NCBI RefSeq assembly: GCF_032854445.1
Contig: NC_088301.1
Span: 4,639,703-4,703,702, forward strand
DNA length: 64,000 nt
Origin: Liolophura sinensis
Taxonomy: Eukaryota; Mollusca; Polyplacophora; Chitonida; Chitonidae
Direction: 5' to 3'
Each line of letters opens with the position of its first letter. The first letter of the stretch is position 1. Shown piece after piece: positions 32,251 to 44,900 of the stretch. The notes below the pieces were generated by a model. The model was not told where the DNA came from. It saw only the letters and a program-made list of their open reading frames with translations, and made no database searches. Position numbers and translations under genes: made by a program.

Positions 32251-34400
32251 TACAAGAAATTACTCCCTTCAGATATCCTGAAAATAAAAAGAGGCAGCTA
32301 TGAAATAGAATTTGTTGATGATTTCAATTTTTAAAAAATACTTCTCATACTGTATTTCTGGCATTAACTTTGCACACTTTTGTGAGCTTTGCCGTCTTTG
32401 CAGTGTATGAAATGTGGCTCTGACTTTGCACACTTCTGTGAGCTTTGATATCTTTGCAGTGTATGAAATGTGGCTCTGACTTTGCACACTTCTGTGGGCT
32501 TTGCTATGTGCCCTTAGACCCCATGAAACGTGGCTTTGCTATCCAGAAACCAGAGAATCACTGACTGGTTGACAAAGGCATATCCAGCATGGGAACAGCA
32601 AGTATGTCAGATTATTCAAGTTACAGTTAGACTGGCACTAACTGTTAACTCCTAGGGTAGGCCATAATGAGTACTGTATCAGTGTAATGTTGTAAATACA
32701 TAAACAGAGACACTTTATTTCAAAATTTATTTTCTCAAAGTGTTTAGACACAAATGTAGGAGTGATAATTTTTTGGTGATTAAACTCTACTGCAAACACC
32801 TTTGTTTGAACAGAAAACACTTTTCTTTAAAACAACATTAACCTGCTTGAAATTCATTCTAAAAGCTGGACTTCAACCATATACCATGGACATACAAAAT
32901 GTTTACATGTCAGTTATGGCATATTAAAATGGGAGACTTGATAAGTTAAGAACACATCAATTTCGTCAGTGATGCTACAGTGCTTGTGTAATACCTTGGT
33001 GTTTTATGAGCACACATAAACTGATAACTGTGTCATAATAAAAGGAAGAATAAAAGATTTCATAACTTTGAACCACATTGTTACAGTCAGTTTTACAAGT
33101 TCTTCACTGGGATCAATTTGCACCACAACGTAACAGGCACCACGGTAAGTGACCTATATGCTTGTGAATGTGTAATTCTTGAGTTTATTGACCAAACAGT
33201 GGCGTGATGTTTACTCTGTGGTGACTAGGGGGTATCCCATCCAATCAGTATTAATACATTAACTGTCACAGGAATTAATTAATAAGTTTGTAACAATATA
33301 ACATCCGTTTTCATAGGCTTTTCCAACCTAGTAACAACATGACGTAACAGGACAGTTTCTTGTTAACAGCACAGATTTGCTGCATAAAACTGAAGTGAAA
33401 GTGAAAATGTCTGTACTCAACACAGTTACAGCAAATGATTTGGTCTTGTACAATGTGACTACAAAGTAAAAAGTCTGGGAATGTGAGGAAACATAGTAAC
33501 AAATTACGAGGAAACATAGTAACAAATTACGGGGAAACATAGTAACAAAAGTACTGTCATAATTACTCACTGTGCTCAACCAATCAATCCACAGGATTTC
33601 CCTGTAGTACCCATAGTCTATCCAAGGTCTATTTCCTTTAGTACAACTTCTTCAGTTTGATATTTTGTGGCTCGAAAACAACAGTATTTTCTAAACAGGT
33701 TAATCCACAACTGACTTGGATTACACAACACTGTATCTGGCCTTTACCTAGGTGCAGTGTTGAGCAGTTCTCCTCAATCATGGGTTAACCTGTAGGCCCA
33801 CAGAACAAAAAACTGTAGCACTTACAGAATTTAATTGCCTCTGAAATCTAACACACCTTTATGTATCAACACATCAAACATTCCTGCTGGACGACTTCAA
33901 AATCGGACTTTTCACTTTGTTAAGCCTTTAAAAAAAAAATCAGATGCCTTCAACAATTAGAAGGCACATGGAAGCACTCTAACATGTTTCTATCGCCCCT
34001 GCCCATACAAGGCCTTAATACAAAAGAGCAATCACATGCAGGTTGAAACAATGTTGTAAACAAAAACTTCAACCCATAAATTACACACAATGTGATCGTA
34101 TTTATTATTTACACAAAAAATAACAATATAAAAACAATTACCTTCTTTCGAGTCAAGCTTGAATATAGCATAATTCCAAAAGTCAACTGAATCCATGTAC
34201 AGCTTAACAGTTATGTAACATAATCTATAATCTTTTGGTATGTACATAGGCCATTCCCAGCCTTATTAAGGCTTAAAGAGGCTACACTGGAGATTTTCAT
34301 CCAAGTGTTTTTCTTATTTTTGCATATTACCTTATTTAATACCCATGAGAACAAGTGTAAGTGTGTGTTGTACATTGACTGTTGTCACCTATGTTTTGTT
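32251..34400. other. intergenic AT-rich stretch
   Basis: No gene recognised. A ~58-bp phrase (TTTGCACACTTCTGTGAGCT with flanks) is repeated two to three times at 32370-32500, and a short triplication (ACATAGTAACAAATTACGGGG) lies at about 33490-33550. Otherwise single-copy-looking. Confidence 0.4.
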
Positions 34401-34414
34401 TGTTTCAGGACTGT

Positions 34415-35690
34415 CTAGATAACGTGACAGGGCATCCAGATAACGTGACACAGGGTATCTTCCAGGACTGTCCAGATAACGTGACAAAGGGTATCTTCTA
34501 CGCCTGTCCAGATAATGTGACGCAGTTTATCTTCCAAGACTGTCCAGATAACGTGACACAGGGTATCTTCCAGGACTGTCCAGATAACGTGACACAGGGT
34601 ATCTTTCAGGACTGCCCAGATAAAGTGACACAGGGTATCTTCTATGACTGTCCAGATTATGTGACACAGGGTATCTTCCAGGACTGTCCAGATAACGTGA
34701 CACAGGGTATCTTCCAGGGCTGTCCAGATAACGTGACACAGGGTATCTTCCAGGACTGTCCAGATAACATGACACAGGGTATCTTCACAACTGTCCAGAT
34801 AACGTGACACAGGGTATCTTCCAGGACTGCCCAGATAAAGTGACACAGGGTATCTTCTACGACTGTCAAGATAACATGACACAGGGTATCTTCCAGGACT
34901 GCCCAGATAACATGACACAGGGTATCTTTCAGGACTGTCCAGATAAAGTGACACAGGGTATCTTCTATGACTGTCCAGATAACATGACACAGGGTATCTT
35001 CCAGGACTGTCCAGATAACGTGACACAGGGTATCTTCCAGGACTGTCCAGATAACGTGACACAGGGTATCTTCTACGACTGTCAAAATAACATGACACAG
35101 GATATCTTCTATAACTGTCCAGATAATGTGACGCAGGTTATCTTCCAGGACGGTCCAGATAAAGTGACACGGGTTATCTTTCAGAACTGTCCAGATAACG
35201 TGACACAGGGTATCTTTCAGGACTGCCCAGATAAAGTGACAAAGGGTATCTTCTATGACTGTCCAGATAACGTGACACAGGGTATCTTCCAGGACTGTCC
35301 AGATAACGTGACACAGGGTATCTTCCAGGACTGTCCAGATAACGTGACACAGGGTATATTCTATGACTGTCCAGACAATGTGACACAGGGTATCTTCCAG
35401 GACTGTCCAGATAACGTGACACAGGGTATCTTCTACGACTGTCAAGACAACATGATACAGGGTATCTTCCAGGACTGTCCAGATAACATGACACAGGGTA
35501 TCTTCCAGGACTGTCCAGATAACGTGACACAGGGTATCTTCTACGACCGTCAAGATAATGTGACACAGGGTATTTTCAACGACTGTCCAGATAACGTGAC
35601 ACAGGGTATCTTCCAGAACTGTCCAGATAACGTGACATGGTATCTTCTACGACTGTCCAGATAACGTGACACACACTATCTTCCACGACT
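34415..35690. repeat. 36-bp minisatellite, ~35 copies
   Basis: The unit reads GATAACGTGACACAGGGTAT then CTTCCAGGACTGTCCA, 36 bp. Length divisible by three and absence of stops make it open on both strands (plus 34382-34807 and 34804-35664, joined across a 1-bp deletion near 34790; minus to 298 codons). The plus frame would give 12-residue repeats DNVTQGIFQDCP. The commonest changes turn ACGTG into ACATG or ATGTG, i.e. CpG decay to CA and TG, including changes of Val to Met, which argues for neutral, methylated, non-coding DNA. Confidence 0.95.
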
Positions 35691-38220
35691 AGCTTAGTCA
35701 AACATCCTTAACTGAAACTAAAAGTCGGAAAATTTAAACTATGTAAAATGATCCCAAATCGAATGTGGTCTGACTTTAGTGCAATTCCCAACTCTAATGA
35801 TTATATATGTTTCATCTTGTATTCAAACTTTGATAAAAAAAATGACTTCAAGTGTCTTAACAACTTAAACTTGTGTAAAGATTAAAGTGAGTCTTCTTCA
35901 TTAAGCAGCCTGAGGATGTAAAGGTTAAACCATCCAGAGAGACCGCTGTTCAGAAGCATGTCAAATGTGACCAAGACATTGTGACCATCAATATTAAGGA
36001 GACATCAGCCAAAGAAAGCAGGGGTCATTTTGATTTTCACAACAACCTGGTCAGATATTTTATTGTATGACTTCGTTAAGTGCTAATTCTTCTCACTACA
36101 ACCTAAAAGTTAACATCAAGCTCCACCAAATTCTCATGTTTTGTCAACACATGGCATGCCATCGCATGAGGCCACAAAACAGATGTAAAGATGTTGACTT
36201 GCTAACATAAATATCTGCATACTGTAACAAGATTGCAATCTATTTTGTACAGTGTACCACCAACATACACAGTAATTAAAAACACAAAACATTAAATAAA
36301 GAACACCAAAGACCCAATATACACTGGATAAATATCAATTCTTAATACTGATTGCATGTTATTTTTTTTTAAACTGATCTTAATTTCTGTGACATTATAT
36401 CACTGAACTAGTACACTCAACTGCAACATCCTTGTTAATTCATCTGTGACAAAAATGTCATAAAATAAACCGCATCATCTGCTTGTAAAACAACAATGAA
36501 TATAACAAATAATACAAATGCTCAATAAATATAAGTGACATGGTGAAAAAACACACGAACAGATCACTGATCAAACACACAGGCGGGGGTTTCAGCGCAG
36601 TCTTTGCCTCTGTGGAGTCGGAATGACCCAGACGCTGGTTTTATACATATAATATTCATGAATATTCATATTCAAGGACATAAATGTTTAAAGAGATGTG
36701 GAATCTGACCATCACCTCCGGATTATCTACATAGTTGTCTGTCCACGACTTCCACCTTTTCTCATTGTATCAAATAGCTAACAACTATTATTTACAAGTG
36801 GAGACAAACTTGTTTAACACCTACAAATATATTCAGCACAGGTGTAAATACATCCACAAGTATAACATGTGTATATACATTGGTAATAATCTGAAAATGA
36901 AGAAAGACGACAGATAAGCAGCAAGACTGTCGTCATCATGTGATCATGTGGTTAAGATTTTGGTAGCTTCCATTTGTCTTCGTGTCTTCCAATGAACTAA
37001 AAACATTTTCTTCAGCGCAGATCACAGGCATGTAAGTACTTTTTGTAGGCAACAGTCATTGTTTTTGGTGGGTTTTGAATGTGATATCGAACGCTGTACC
37101 CTCTCGCCTCTCTACCCACGTATCACAGCAATGTCGTGTGACATGTGACCAGTGAATTTGTGGCCTTATATAGCCTTATGAAACATTAGGAGCAGTACTT
37201 ACATATCACTGGGTCAAATACAGAAAAAAATGCAGAAAGTTGTTATTTATCCTATACTTCTGGAACTTTAAAATAAATGATGGACAGCACATTCTGAGGC
37301 TCTGATCCAGGTTGTATAAAGATGTAACAGAAATATGTTAATTAATTGACAAATTTTGAACTTTTTTTTTTGTGGGCCTTTTTAATACTTTTATTGCTGA
37401 GGATCACTGATGATAAAATAGTGTCCACCAGAGAATTCCCATTCAAGAACCATAAAAATCATCAAATGAACTTGACCTTTTAATACCGTTACTGTTATAT
37501 GTAGCTGGCGACAAACGCATAAGTTTGCTCTTGTGCACTTCTTTCCACTTATGACAGGAATTTGTGTTTCACTGATTGAAACATTAGAAAGGTTTTTCTA
37601 CATGTACATTCAAATTTGTTTTACAAATAAAAACATCAGATCTTTGGACAAACTTTTCATGTAGTATTAATATTAAACAATAATCACAAAACAATCTTTG
37701 TTTACCAATCAACGTAACTTGAAACATATTAATGCACTTTATAGTTTTTAATTTGCATACAAAGCCTTCAATTTAACACACTGTAAATCTACATTTCTGG
37801 TTTTAGCCCATCTAATTTGCATATTAACAATGGATAGGCATAAACCTTGCTCTGTTTATGACTTGATAACTAATAAAAGATTTCATAAAAAAAAAACAAA
37901 CAAAAGAAACTGACGCTTTTACTCAATGCAACAACTGTTTCATCACCCACTTATAACTGTAAAAAGAAGGTAAAAAGCTTCGCCTATCTATGTATGGAGA
38001 AATAAAAACCCATTACTGTACAATTCCCAGCTACATCCAGAATTGACTCATAATCATAAACCAGTTTTAAGTTAAACAAACTGCCTCAACAAGAATTCTA
38101 GAAAATTGTCTTTCCTCCCCAATTTAGTAGTATCAGTTGGAAATAGATTAGCTGAATATTCAAATCCATTACAGCCAATCCAGATACTTTGTGGCCAGTC
38201 TTAAGAAAAATCACATCCAC
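35691..38220. other. intergenic stretch with one 180-nt stop-free segment
   Basis: AT-rich, mostly nothing recognised. A plus-strand segment at about 35890-36069 is free of stops for some 58 codons and reads, in part, QPEDVKVKPSRETAVQKHVK and DQDIVTINIKETSAKESRG, a composition more protein-like than its surroundings. It has no start, no good flanking splice sites and no family I recognise. Confidence 0.35.
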
Positions 38221-38482
38221 AGAAGCATCAGTTCCCATCAACAGAGCATTACATCTCATTCCCTAGGCATCAGATCTCATCCACAGAAGAGTTTGATCCC
38301 ATCCACAGAAGAATTTGATCCCATCCACAGAAGAATTTGATCCCATCCATAGAGGCATTATATCCCATCCCCAGAGCATTAGATCTCATCCCCAGAGCAT
38401 TAGATCTCATCCCCAGAGCATTAAATCCCATCCCCAGACGCATTAGATCCCATCTTTGGAATCATTAGATCTCATCCCCAGG
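38221..38482. repeat. 21-22-bp minisatellite, ~12 copies
   Basis: Modules CATCCCCAGAGCATTAGATCT-like (21 bp) and GATCCCATCCACAGAAGAAT-like (22 bp) alternate in blocks. Confidence 0.88.
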
Positions 38483-38654
38483 AATTTCTTGGGGGCTATT
38501 AACATGTGATTTGGCATCCATCCAACTAAACTGGTTAATTCCTGTTTCAAGCCATACTCAAGAATCCTATGCAAATCGAACAGCTGGATAAATGCACTTG
38601 GATGTACATGTCTCTAGGTCAAAGCCTAACCCAAGAACAAAATATCTTCAAATG

Positions 38655-38900
38655 TAAAAAAGACAGAAAAGTCAGATCTACAATCAACATGACAGAAGTC
38701 AGAAGTTTAATAAAAAAAAGCAGATAAGTCAGAGGTTTAATCAACATGACAGAGAAGTCAGAGGTTTACTCAACATGACTGAAATGTCAGAGGTTTAATC
38801 AAGACAGAAAAGGCAGAAGTTTAATCAACATGAGAGAAAAGTCAGAGGTTTAATGAACATGACAGAAAAGTCAGAGGTTTAATCAAGAAAATAAGAGAAG
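38655..38900. repeat. ~29-31-bp degenerate minisatellite
   Basis: The phrase AAGTCAGAGGTTTAATCAAC with a CATGACAGA end recurs about seven times. Its AGTCAGAGGTT core also occurs in the next array, so the two may be related. Confidence 0.8.
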
Positions 38901-39431
38901 TCCAGAAGTTCCATTAGCAATGTGAAAAAGCCAGAGCCTTGATCTACAACAAAATAGAAACCCACAGATCTACATGTACTTGGCAATGTAACAGAAAGCC
39001 GAAAGTTAAAAATGTGAGTATGACTGAAAGCCAGAGGTTCAAATGTGAGAATGACTGAAAGTCAGAGGTTCAAATGTGAGAATGACTGAAAGCCAGAGGT
39101 TTAAAAGTGAGAGTGATCGAAAGCTGGAGGTTTAAATGTGAGTATGACTGAAAGCTGGAGGTTCAAATGTGAGTATGACTGAATGCTGGAGGTTCAAATG
39201 TGAGAATGACTGAAAACCAGAGGTTGAAATGTGAGAATGACTGAAAGCCAGAGGTTTAAAAGTGAGAGTGATCGAAAGCTGGAGGTTTAAATGTGAGTAT
39301 GACTGAAAGCTGGAGGTTCAAATGTGAGTATGACTGAATGCTGGAGGTTCAAATGTGAGAGTGACTGAAAACCAGAGGTTGAAATGTGAGAATGACTGAA
39401 AGCCCAAGGCTCAAGTGTGAGTATGACTGAA

Positions 39432-39615
39432 TTTTATTTATTTATTTATTTGACTGGTGTTTTACGCCGTACTCAAGAATATTTCACTTATACAATGGCG
39501 GTCAGCATTATGATGGGAGGAAACCGGACAGAGCCCGGAGGGGAAATCCATGACCATCCAGGTTGCTGCAGACCCTCCCACTTACGGCCGGAGAGGAAGC
39601 CAGCATGAGCTGGCA
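39432..39615 (-). mobile_element. SINE-1 family copy inside the 31-bp array (first), minus strand
   Basis: Reversed tail TTTATTTATTTATTTATTTG, then TACGCCGTACTCAAGAATAT, GGCGGTCAGCATTATGATGG, ACGGCCGGAGAGGAAGCCAG and CATGAGCTGG. The tRNA-like head is missing. Confidence 0.9.
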
Positions 39616-39784
39616 GAGTATGACTGAAAGCCAGAGATCCAAATGTGAGAAAGACTGAAAGTCAGAGGTTCAAATGTGAGTATGATTAAAAGCCAGAGGT
39701 TCAAATGTGAGTATGATTAAAAGCCAGAGGTTCAAATGTGAGTATGACTGAAAGCCCAAGGCTCAAGTGTGAGTATGACTGAAT

Positions 39785-39975
39785 TTTATTTATTTATTTA
39801 TTTATTTGACTGGTGTTTTACGCCGTACTCAAGAATATTTCACTTATACAATGGCGGTCAGCATTATGATGGGAGGAAACCGGACAGAGCCCGGAGGGGA
39901 AATCCATGACCATCCAGGTTGCTGCAGACCCTCCCACTTACGGCCGGAGAGGAAGCCAGCATGAGCTGGCAGAGT
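39785..39975 (-). mobile_element. SINE-1 family copy inside the 31-bp array (second), minus strand
   Basis: Virtually identical to the copy at 39432, including the same 5' truncation point and the same flanking array sequence (GAGTATGACTGAATTTTATT on one side, GCAGAGTATGACTGAAAGCC on the other). The tail has one more TTTA. Confidence 0.9.
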
Positions 39976-40235
39976 ATGACTGAAAGCCAGAGATCCAAAT
40001 GTGAGAAAGACTGAAAGTCAGAGGTTCAAATGTGAGTATGATTAAAAGCCAGAGGTTCAAATGTGAGTATGATTAAAAGCCAGAGGTTCAAATGTGAGTA
40101 TGACTGAAAGCCAAAGGCTCAAATGTGAGTATGACTGAAAGCCAGGGGTTCACATGTTTGTATGACTGAAAGCCAGAGATTCAAATGTGACTATAACTGA
40201 AAGCCAGAGGTTCAAATGTGAGTGTGATAGAAAGT

Positions 40236-41795
40236 CAGAGGCTGAAATGTATCTCTACTAAACAGATAACAAGGAGATTACATGGAAACAGAACAGAAAA
40301 CAAGATTATATGAAAAACAAAGTTCAAATATAAATTGCCAAAGTCTGCCATGGGTAAGGGAACAACCTGAATTCTACTGATACATGTAATGACCCATCTG
40401 GATTTCATTTGTAAGCTCTTCAAGATGACTATAAGACTTGCTATGAAATAAAAACTTTCCAAAATGTAACGCAACTTTTCACCTACTAGGATGAAATGTG
40501 AATGGCCATAGCTTAATACAATGAAGCCTCTAAACAAAACTGTGATGGAAGACATGCTGAGGGTCAGAATTAAACCTACATGCAGCTGGAATACCAAGTA
40601 TTGTGTGTTTTAATATGACAAATCCTTATGTACATATCTATGGTAAAGTATATAATACACTGTACACATACATGGACATGTCCAGGTGGACAGGAATGGG
40701 GAATCTGTTTATACATACATATTTAAATAGTGTTAAATGTTTGGTGACAAGCCGACAGGCGGATCAGGTGTCGTCATCACACACTTTCTCACTAGTTCTC
40801 ATCACTTCAAATAATCATCTGGATTCATACAAAAATGCCCCCATATCTACACTTTTATCACTATATGAACAAAAATCACAGCTCAAAATAATAATAATAA
40901 TAATAATGATAATAATACAAGTAATAATATCTCATTACTTTCTGATTAGAAGTATCACGGAGTGAATGCGCTGACACAACTGTCACCCTGAACTGTCACA
41001 ATAAAGCCCAGCACTGGATAACTGATCTGTAGTGCTTTGATTGCTAGGCAATGTAACTCACTTAATAACCCGTCAAACCTTTCTAAATACAATACCGAAA
41101 ATACCTAATTTTGAGTTGTCTTTTCGTAGCTATAATATCAACGACATAATATCAAATGACACTACTGCTGAATATAACATCTTACCACTGTGGGGCTGAG
41201 GGCTAGACCAATTGTGAGGGTGAGGGTGAAGGTGTGGTGCCAGCTATCACATTGGTATTCCAATCTGAGATCAACCAGTAAAAACGCATACAGATTGGCA
41301 TCTTTTGAGAACCTGTTGCATGCCAGTATCAACGACCAACCTGCAACAGGCCAGATTACAAATTCATGGATATCACCCACAAAATAGTATACACATCACC
41401 ATGTGGGATGGTGCCCTTTTGAACTCAATCAGATTAAAACAAGAGTCACAATCTGGGGGATGAGAGAAAACACTAGAGAAGTGACTTCGTCCAGCTGTTC
41501 CTTTTGGATTGACACATGAGACATCAATTCAAACTCTAAAATGATACAGAAATCACCTTCCACGGTCTGACTTTTTGAGATCCATTGGATAGAAAAATAG
41601 TGTGGAAAAGTAGTTCCTCAGTTGAAGAAATAGTCCTCTTGCTGTAAAGCCCTCTGTTGGCAGGGTGAAGATGCACCTCCATAGGTAACTTACTGTTGGC
41701 TCATTAACAGGTGAGCAGGGCAGGTAAGACTAGAAATAGGGTGGTTAGCCCATTGAGCATAACACACTAGCTACAGGTCAGCTGGCACGGTTACC
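40236..41795 (-). other. 3' flank (and likely 3' UTR) of the minus-strand Nudix gene
   Basis: Lies downstream of the stop codon at 41796. No further coding sequence recognised. A minus-strand 120-codon hydrophobic open frame at 40235-40597 resembles no family I know. The closest poly(A)-like hexamer I see on the minus strand is ATTAAA near 40608; the transcript end is not determined. An AAT microsatellite lies at about 40886-40925. Confidence 0.35.
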
Positions 41796-41905
41796 TCAAG
41801 TGACCTTCTCGTGCTCTAGAAGATCCAGGTAATTCACCTGTATGGCCTTAAAACTGCTCAAGTGTTCTCTCGCTTCAGCCAGGCTGAACCACTTCCTCTT
41901 CCGTC
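41796..41905 (-). CDS. NUDT3: DIPP/NUDT3-like last coding exon
   Basis: Minus strand: acceptor TTGTGATTTCAG, then completes a Gly codon and reads RKRKWFSLAEAREHLSSFKA, IQVNYLDLLEHEKVT and TGA. The family pattern is RKREWF...A...L..HKPVQ..Y...L. Confidence 0.93.
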
Positions 41906-44900
41906 CTGAAATCACAAGAAAAACTTATACTGGTTAGCATGGCTATTTTAACACAAAGATATGCGATGGTCATGAATTCTGTAATTTACGGTAACTGACA
42001 TACATGCAGGGCATGAACAATGAAGCATCCACTTGGTAAAATTGTGCTTTATATGTATGCTAAACCTCAGCTAAATTCTTACCATATTTTTAGAAATATC
42101 TCCCCTAATATTTACCTATCAATGATTCTAATACACCAGACACTAAGTCTGATTTTTTAAAAATTTACAGTAATTAAACTGCACATAAAGCCTCAACAAG
42201 GGAATATCCCTCTAGTGTCACTGTGTTTTTACATGTCAAACCTGAGCTTGATACATGCAGTATTTTTAGAGACACTGCCCCTAACATTTACCTCAACAAT
42301 AATTCTAATACACCAGATACGAAGTTGTGAATTTTGAAATTTACAGAAATTAAGATGAACACAGAGCACTGGCGATGGGACATCCCCCTTGTGTTTTGCA
42401 CGTATGCAAAACCTTAGTTCAACACACAAGTGCAAGACGCACAAACCTAAAATAAATTTCGAAATCCAATAATCTGGGTTCTGCCCACAGTGGACGGCGA
42501 TGGGTGGCCACGCCCAGCACTAGCGTTGAGGGCCTAGTGTCAAACATGAATTCTTGATGTGCCCAAAACTCAAAAATCAAGACAGCTTTATTCATAAATT
42601 GTGGAAAGGACACTAGATTAGCAAGTGATCGTACTGTTTGGCAACCTCTGATGATCCGGGTCTCTCAAAAGTGATCTGCTGCAAAACGATTGTGATCGTC
42701 ATAAACATTGAGGAAAAGAGGTGCGTACAGATGTTTGCGACACTGTCTTCGGCACATTTCTCAATCTGGCTAGATCTCTCCTTCTGACGTCAGATGGAGC
42801 TAACTGTTCACGGTATACAGAATACATCACGAAACCAGACTGATTTCTTGGTAAGCAAGTATCCCCTGAAGTTGTCTCAGTACAAAATGATGGAAGATAG
42901 CCCAAAAATACACTTTCTGACCGTATTTTCCAAACTAAACGGTCGCTATGACGATATGCGTGACAAATCTCCATTCACAGTGACAAATGCCAACTTAAAT
43001 AACGAACCATGAAAAGTCTACTCTGAGTTATTTTCTAGTAGCAAAGCGATCCAATCAAGAGAAACAAGCCTTATTTCAGTTTGAAAAAATAAAGCAGATG
43101 TCAGGTATTGATATAAAACGCATTGCAAACTTCAATGTGGGCAGTGTGAAAGTAACAAAACAATATAAAAGCAACTACAACACTGAATTCGCATGCGAGT
43201 CTACATTGTGCAGGAGGCCTATAAAGTATTTTACATCCTACATTTCTACTGATATGCTCCACAGATTTTGTTCCAGCTTTCTTTTTATCTTTCATGGTTC
43301 AGATGCTACCTCAGAGAACCATTAAATGGGTACTTTTTGAAAAACTTTTTCCATGTGAAGCAGGACGCTTCCCTGCTTACAAATTCCCTGCTTGCTCGCT
43401 TTGTCATCCCATACTTGGTGCCCGCCACTCAACATTTTCTGGGCAGAACCCTAATAATGCTATTTAAACAAACCAAATCTCATTAAAATCAGATCATTTT
43501 GCTTTCATGAAACAGCAGAAGTGAAAGGATTTGATTTCAATGAGATTAATGGGGACATGGCAGCCACAGATGATACTTGCTGCACAAGCATACTTACCCA
43601 CAGATCTGAGATCTTCCCACTCCTACACAAGATCGGTAGGTGACTGATGCACATGTTTACTTACCCATTGACCTGAGATCTTCCCACTCTTCCAACAGCT
43701 CTGTGGCAATAAACACGTACACCAACGTTCTGTGTTTTCGGTCCACATTCTGATGATAAAATTTATTCATTTATTTATTTGATTGGTGTTTTATGCTGTA
43801 CTCCTGATGACAGAACAAAATAGACTGTCATATTTCTTATTCTGGATGAATATTTGACTGATCACACTGGTACTCAATAAGCACCAAAAATTCACATGTA
43901 ATTTTCCCTACACAAAGGTTACCACATCTGCATTTCAACTTATCCAACACTTCCATGTAACTCTCACTAAACAAATTTACCAGTTCTGGATTTGAAACTG
44001 TCGCCATAATGGACGTGGAATAGACGCCCTTATTACATAGCTACAGCATCTTGATGCACTGTGTCAAGGACAGCCTTGTGGCAAACTGGGGAAATCCAAG
44101 AATTGATTCAAACCAGAAAAACCTGACACCTACCACAGGCACAATATGTGGCATTCAAAGCACATCGTTTTCCTTTTTATACACATGCCCTCTTGCAAAC
44201 ATCGGCAGTTACATGTGCAAGGAGAACACAGATAAGGGTTGGATACTCCAGGTTAACACACAGATTAGCAAACAGAAAGACGGAATCTCACAAAATATAC
44301 ATTAACACACTATTTATAATATGCATACATTTTTTGTTCAAACTTCTACATTTACCAGCTCAAATTTCGGACAATCTTTGTTGGAAATATGAGACGCATT
44401 AACGGATGTTCAGTGTAACATAAAGAGCTGATACATGTAAGCTTTGTATACCTGATAATCTCCATGTAGAGTTACCGGAAACTCCTCCTGATAGCTCAAA
44501 AGCCACCATGAATTATTCCCTCTGCCTTAATCAGTGCACACATGCACAAAACCTTCCTAACCCTGATTTCTTTACCGTTTTACCGCACACTCTTATTCAC
44601 CACATGATACAGCAGACATTTAGCCAAAAAGAAATAATTCTTTAAATAATGAAGTGAGAGTTGAGATTAACAAAATTCAATTTTCCAATATTATCAAAGA
44701 GATATAACGTAATGTGCATCAACCGAATTGCCACCATCATTATGTATTCATTTTTAATGATTTCCATGTAACGAGAGTGGGTATGATCGAAGCATAATCA
44801 CAATTCTGTCGTGTTTACTCAGCAAAAATATGCTTTAACCGTTGCGTTCTGAACTTGTGCTTTTGTATATTATAAAGGTACATACATGTACAGTGCATAT

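Larger units (their letters stand above)
39001..40235. repeat. 31-bp minisatellite enclosing a duplicated SINE-1
   Basis: The unit reads AATGTGAGTATGACTGAAAG then CCAGAGGTTCA, 31 bp. Two SINE-1 copies lie inside it at 39432 and 39785. Array plus SINE is duplicated with an offset of about 352-356 bp (TGACTGGTGTTTTACGCC at 39451 and 39807), the two SINE copies being almost identical, so one insertion was later copied by array expansion. Confidence 0.92.

Noticed and set aside
34382-35664. Repeat protein with NVT sequons and Cys in a 12-residue period
   Set aside because: The array is open on both strands, is frameshifted near 34790, and its variation follows CpG decay and not codon constraint.
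40235-40597. 120-codon hydrophobic minus-strand frame
   Set aside because: AT-rich DNA reversed gives Phe/Leu/Ile-rich frames by chance; no family, and it lies in the 3' flank of the Nudix gene.
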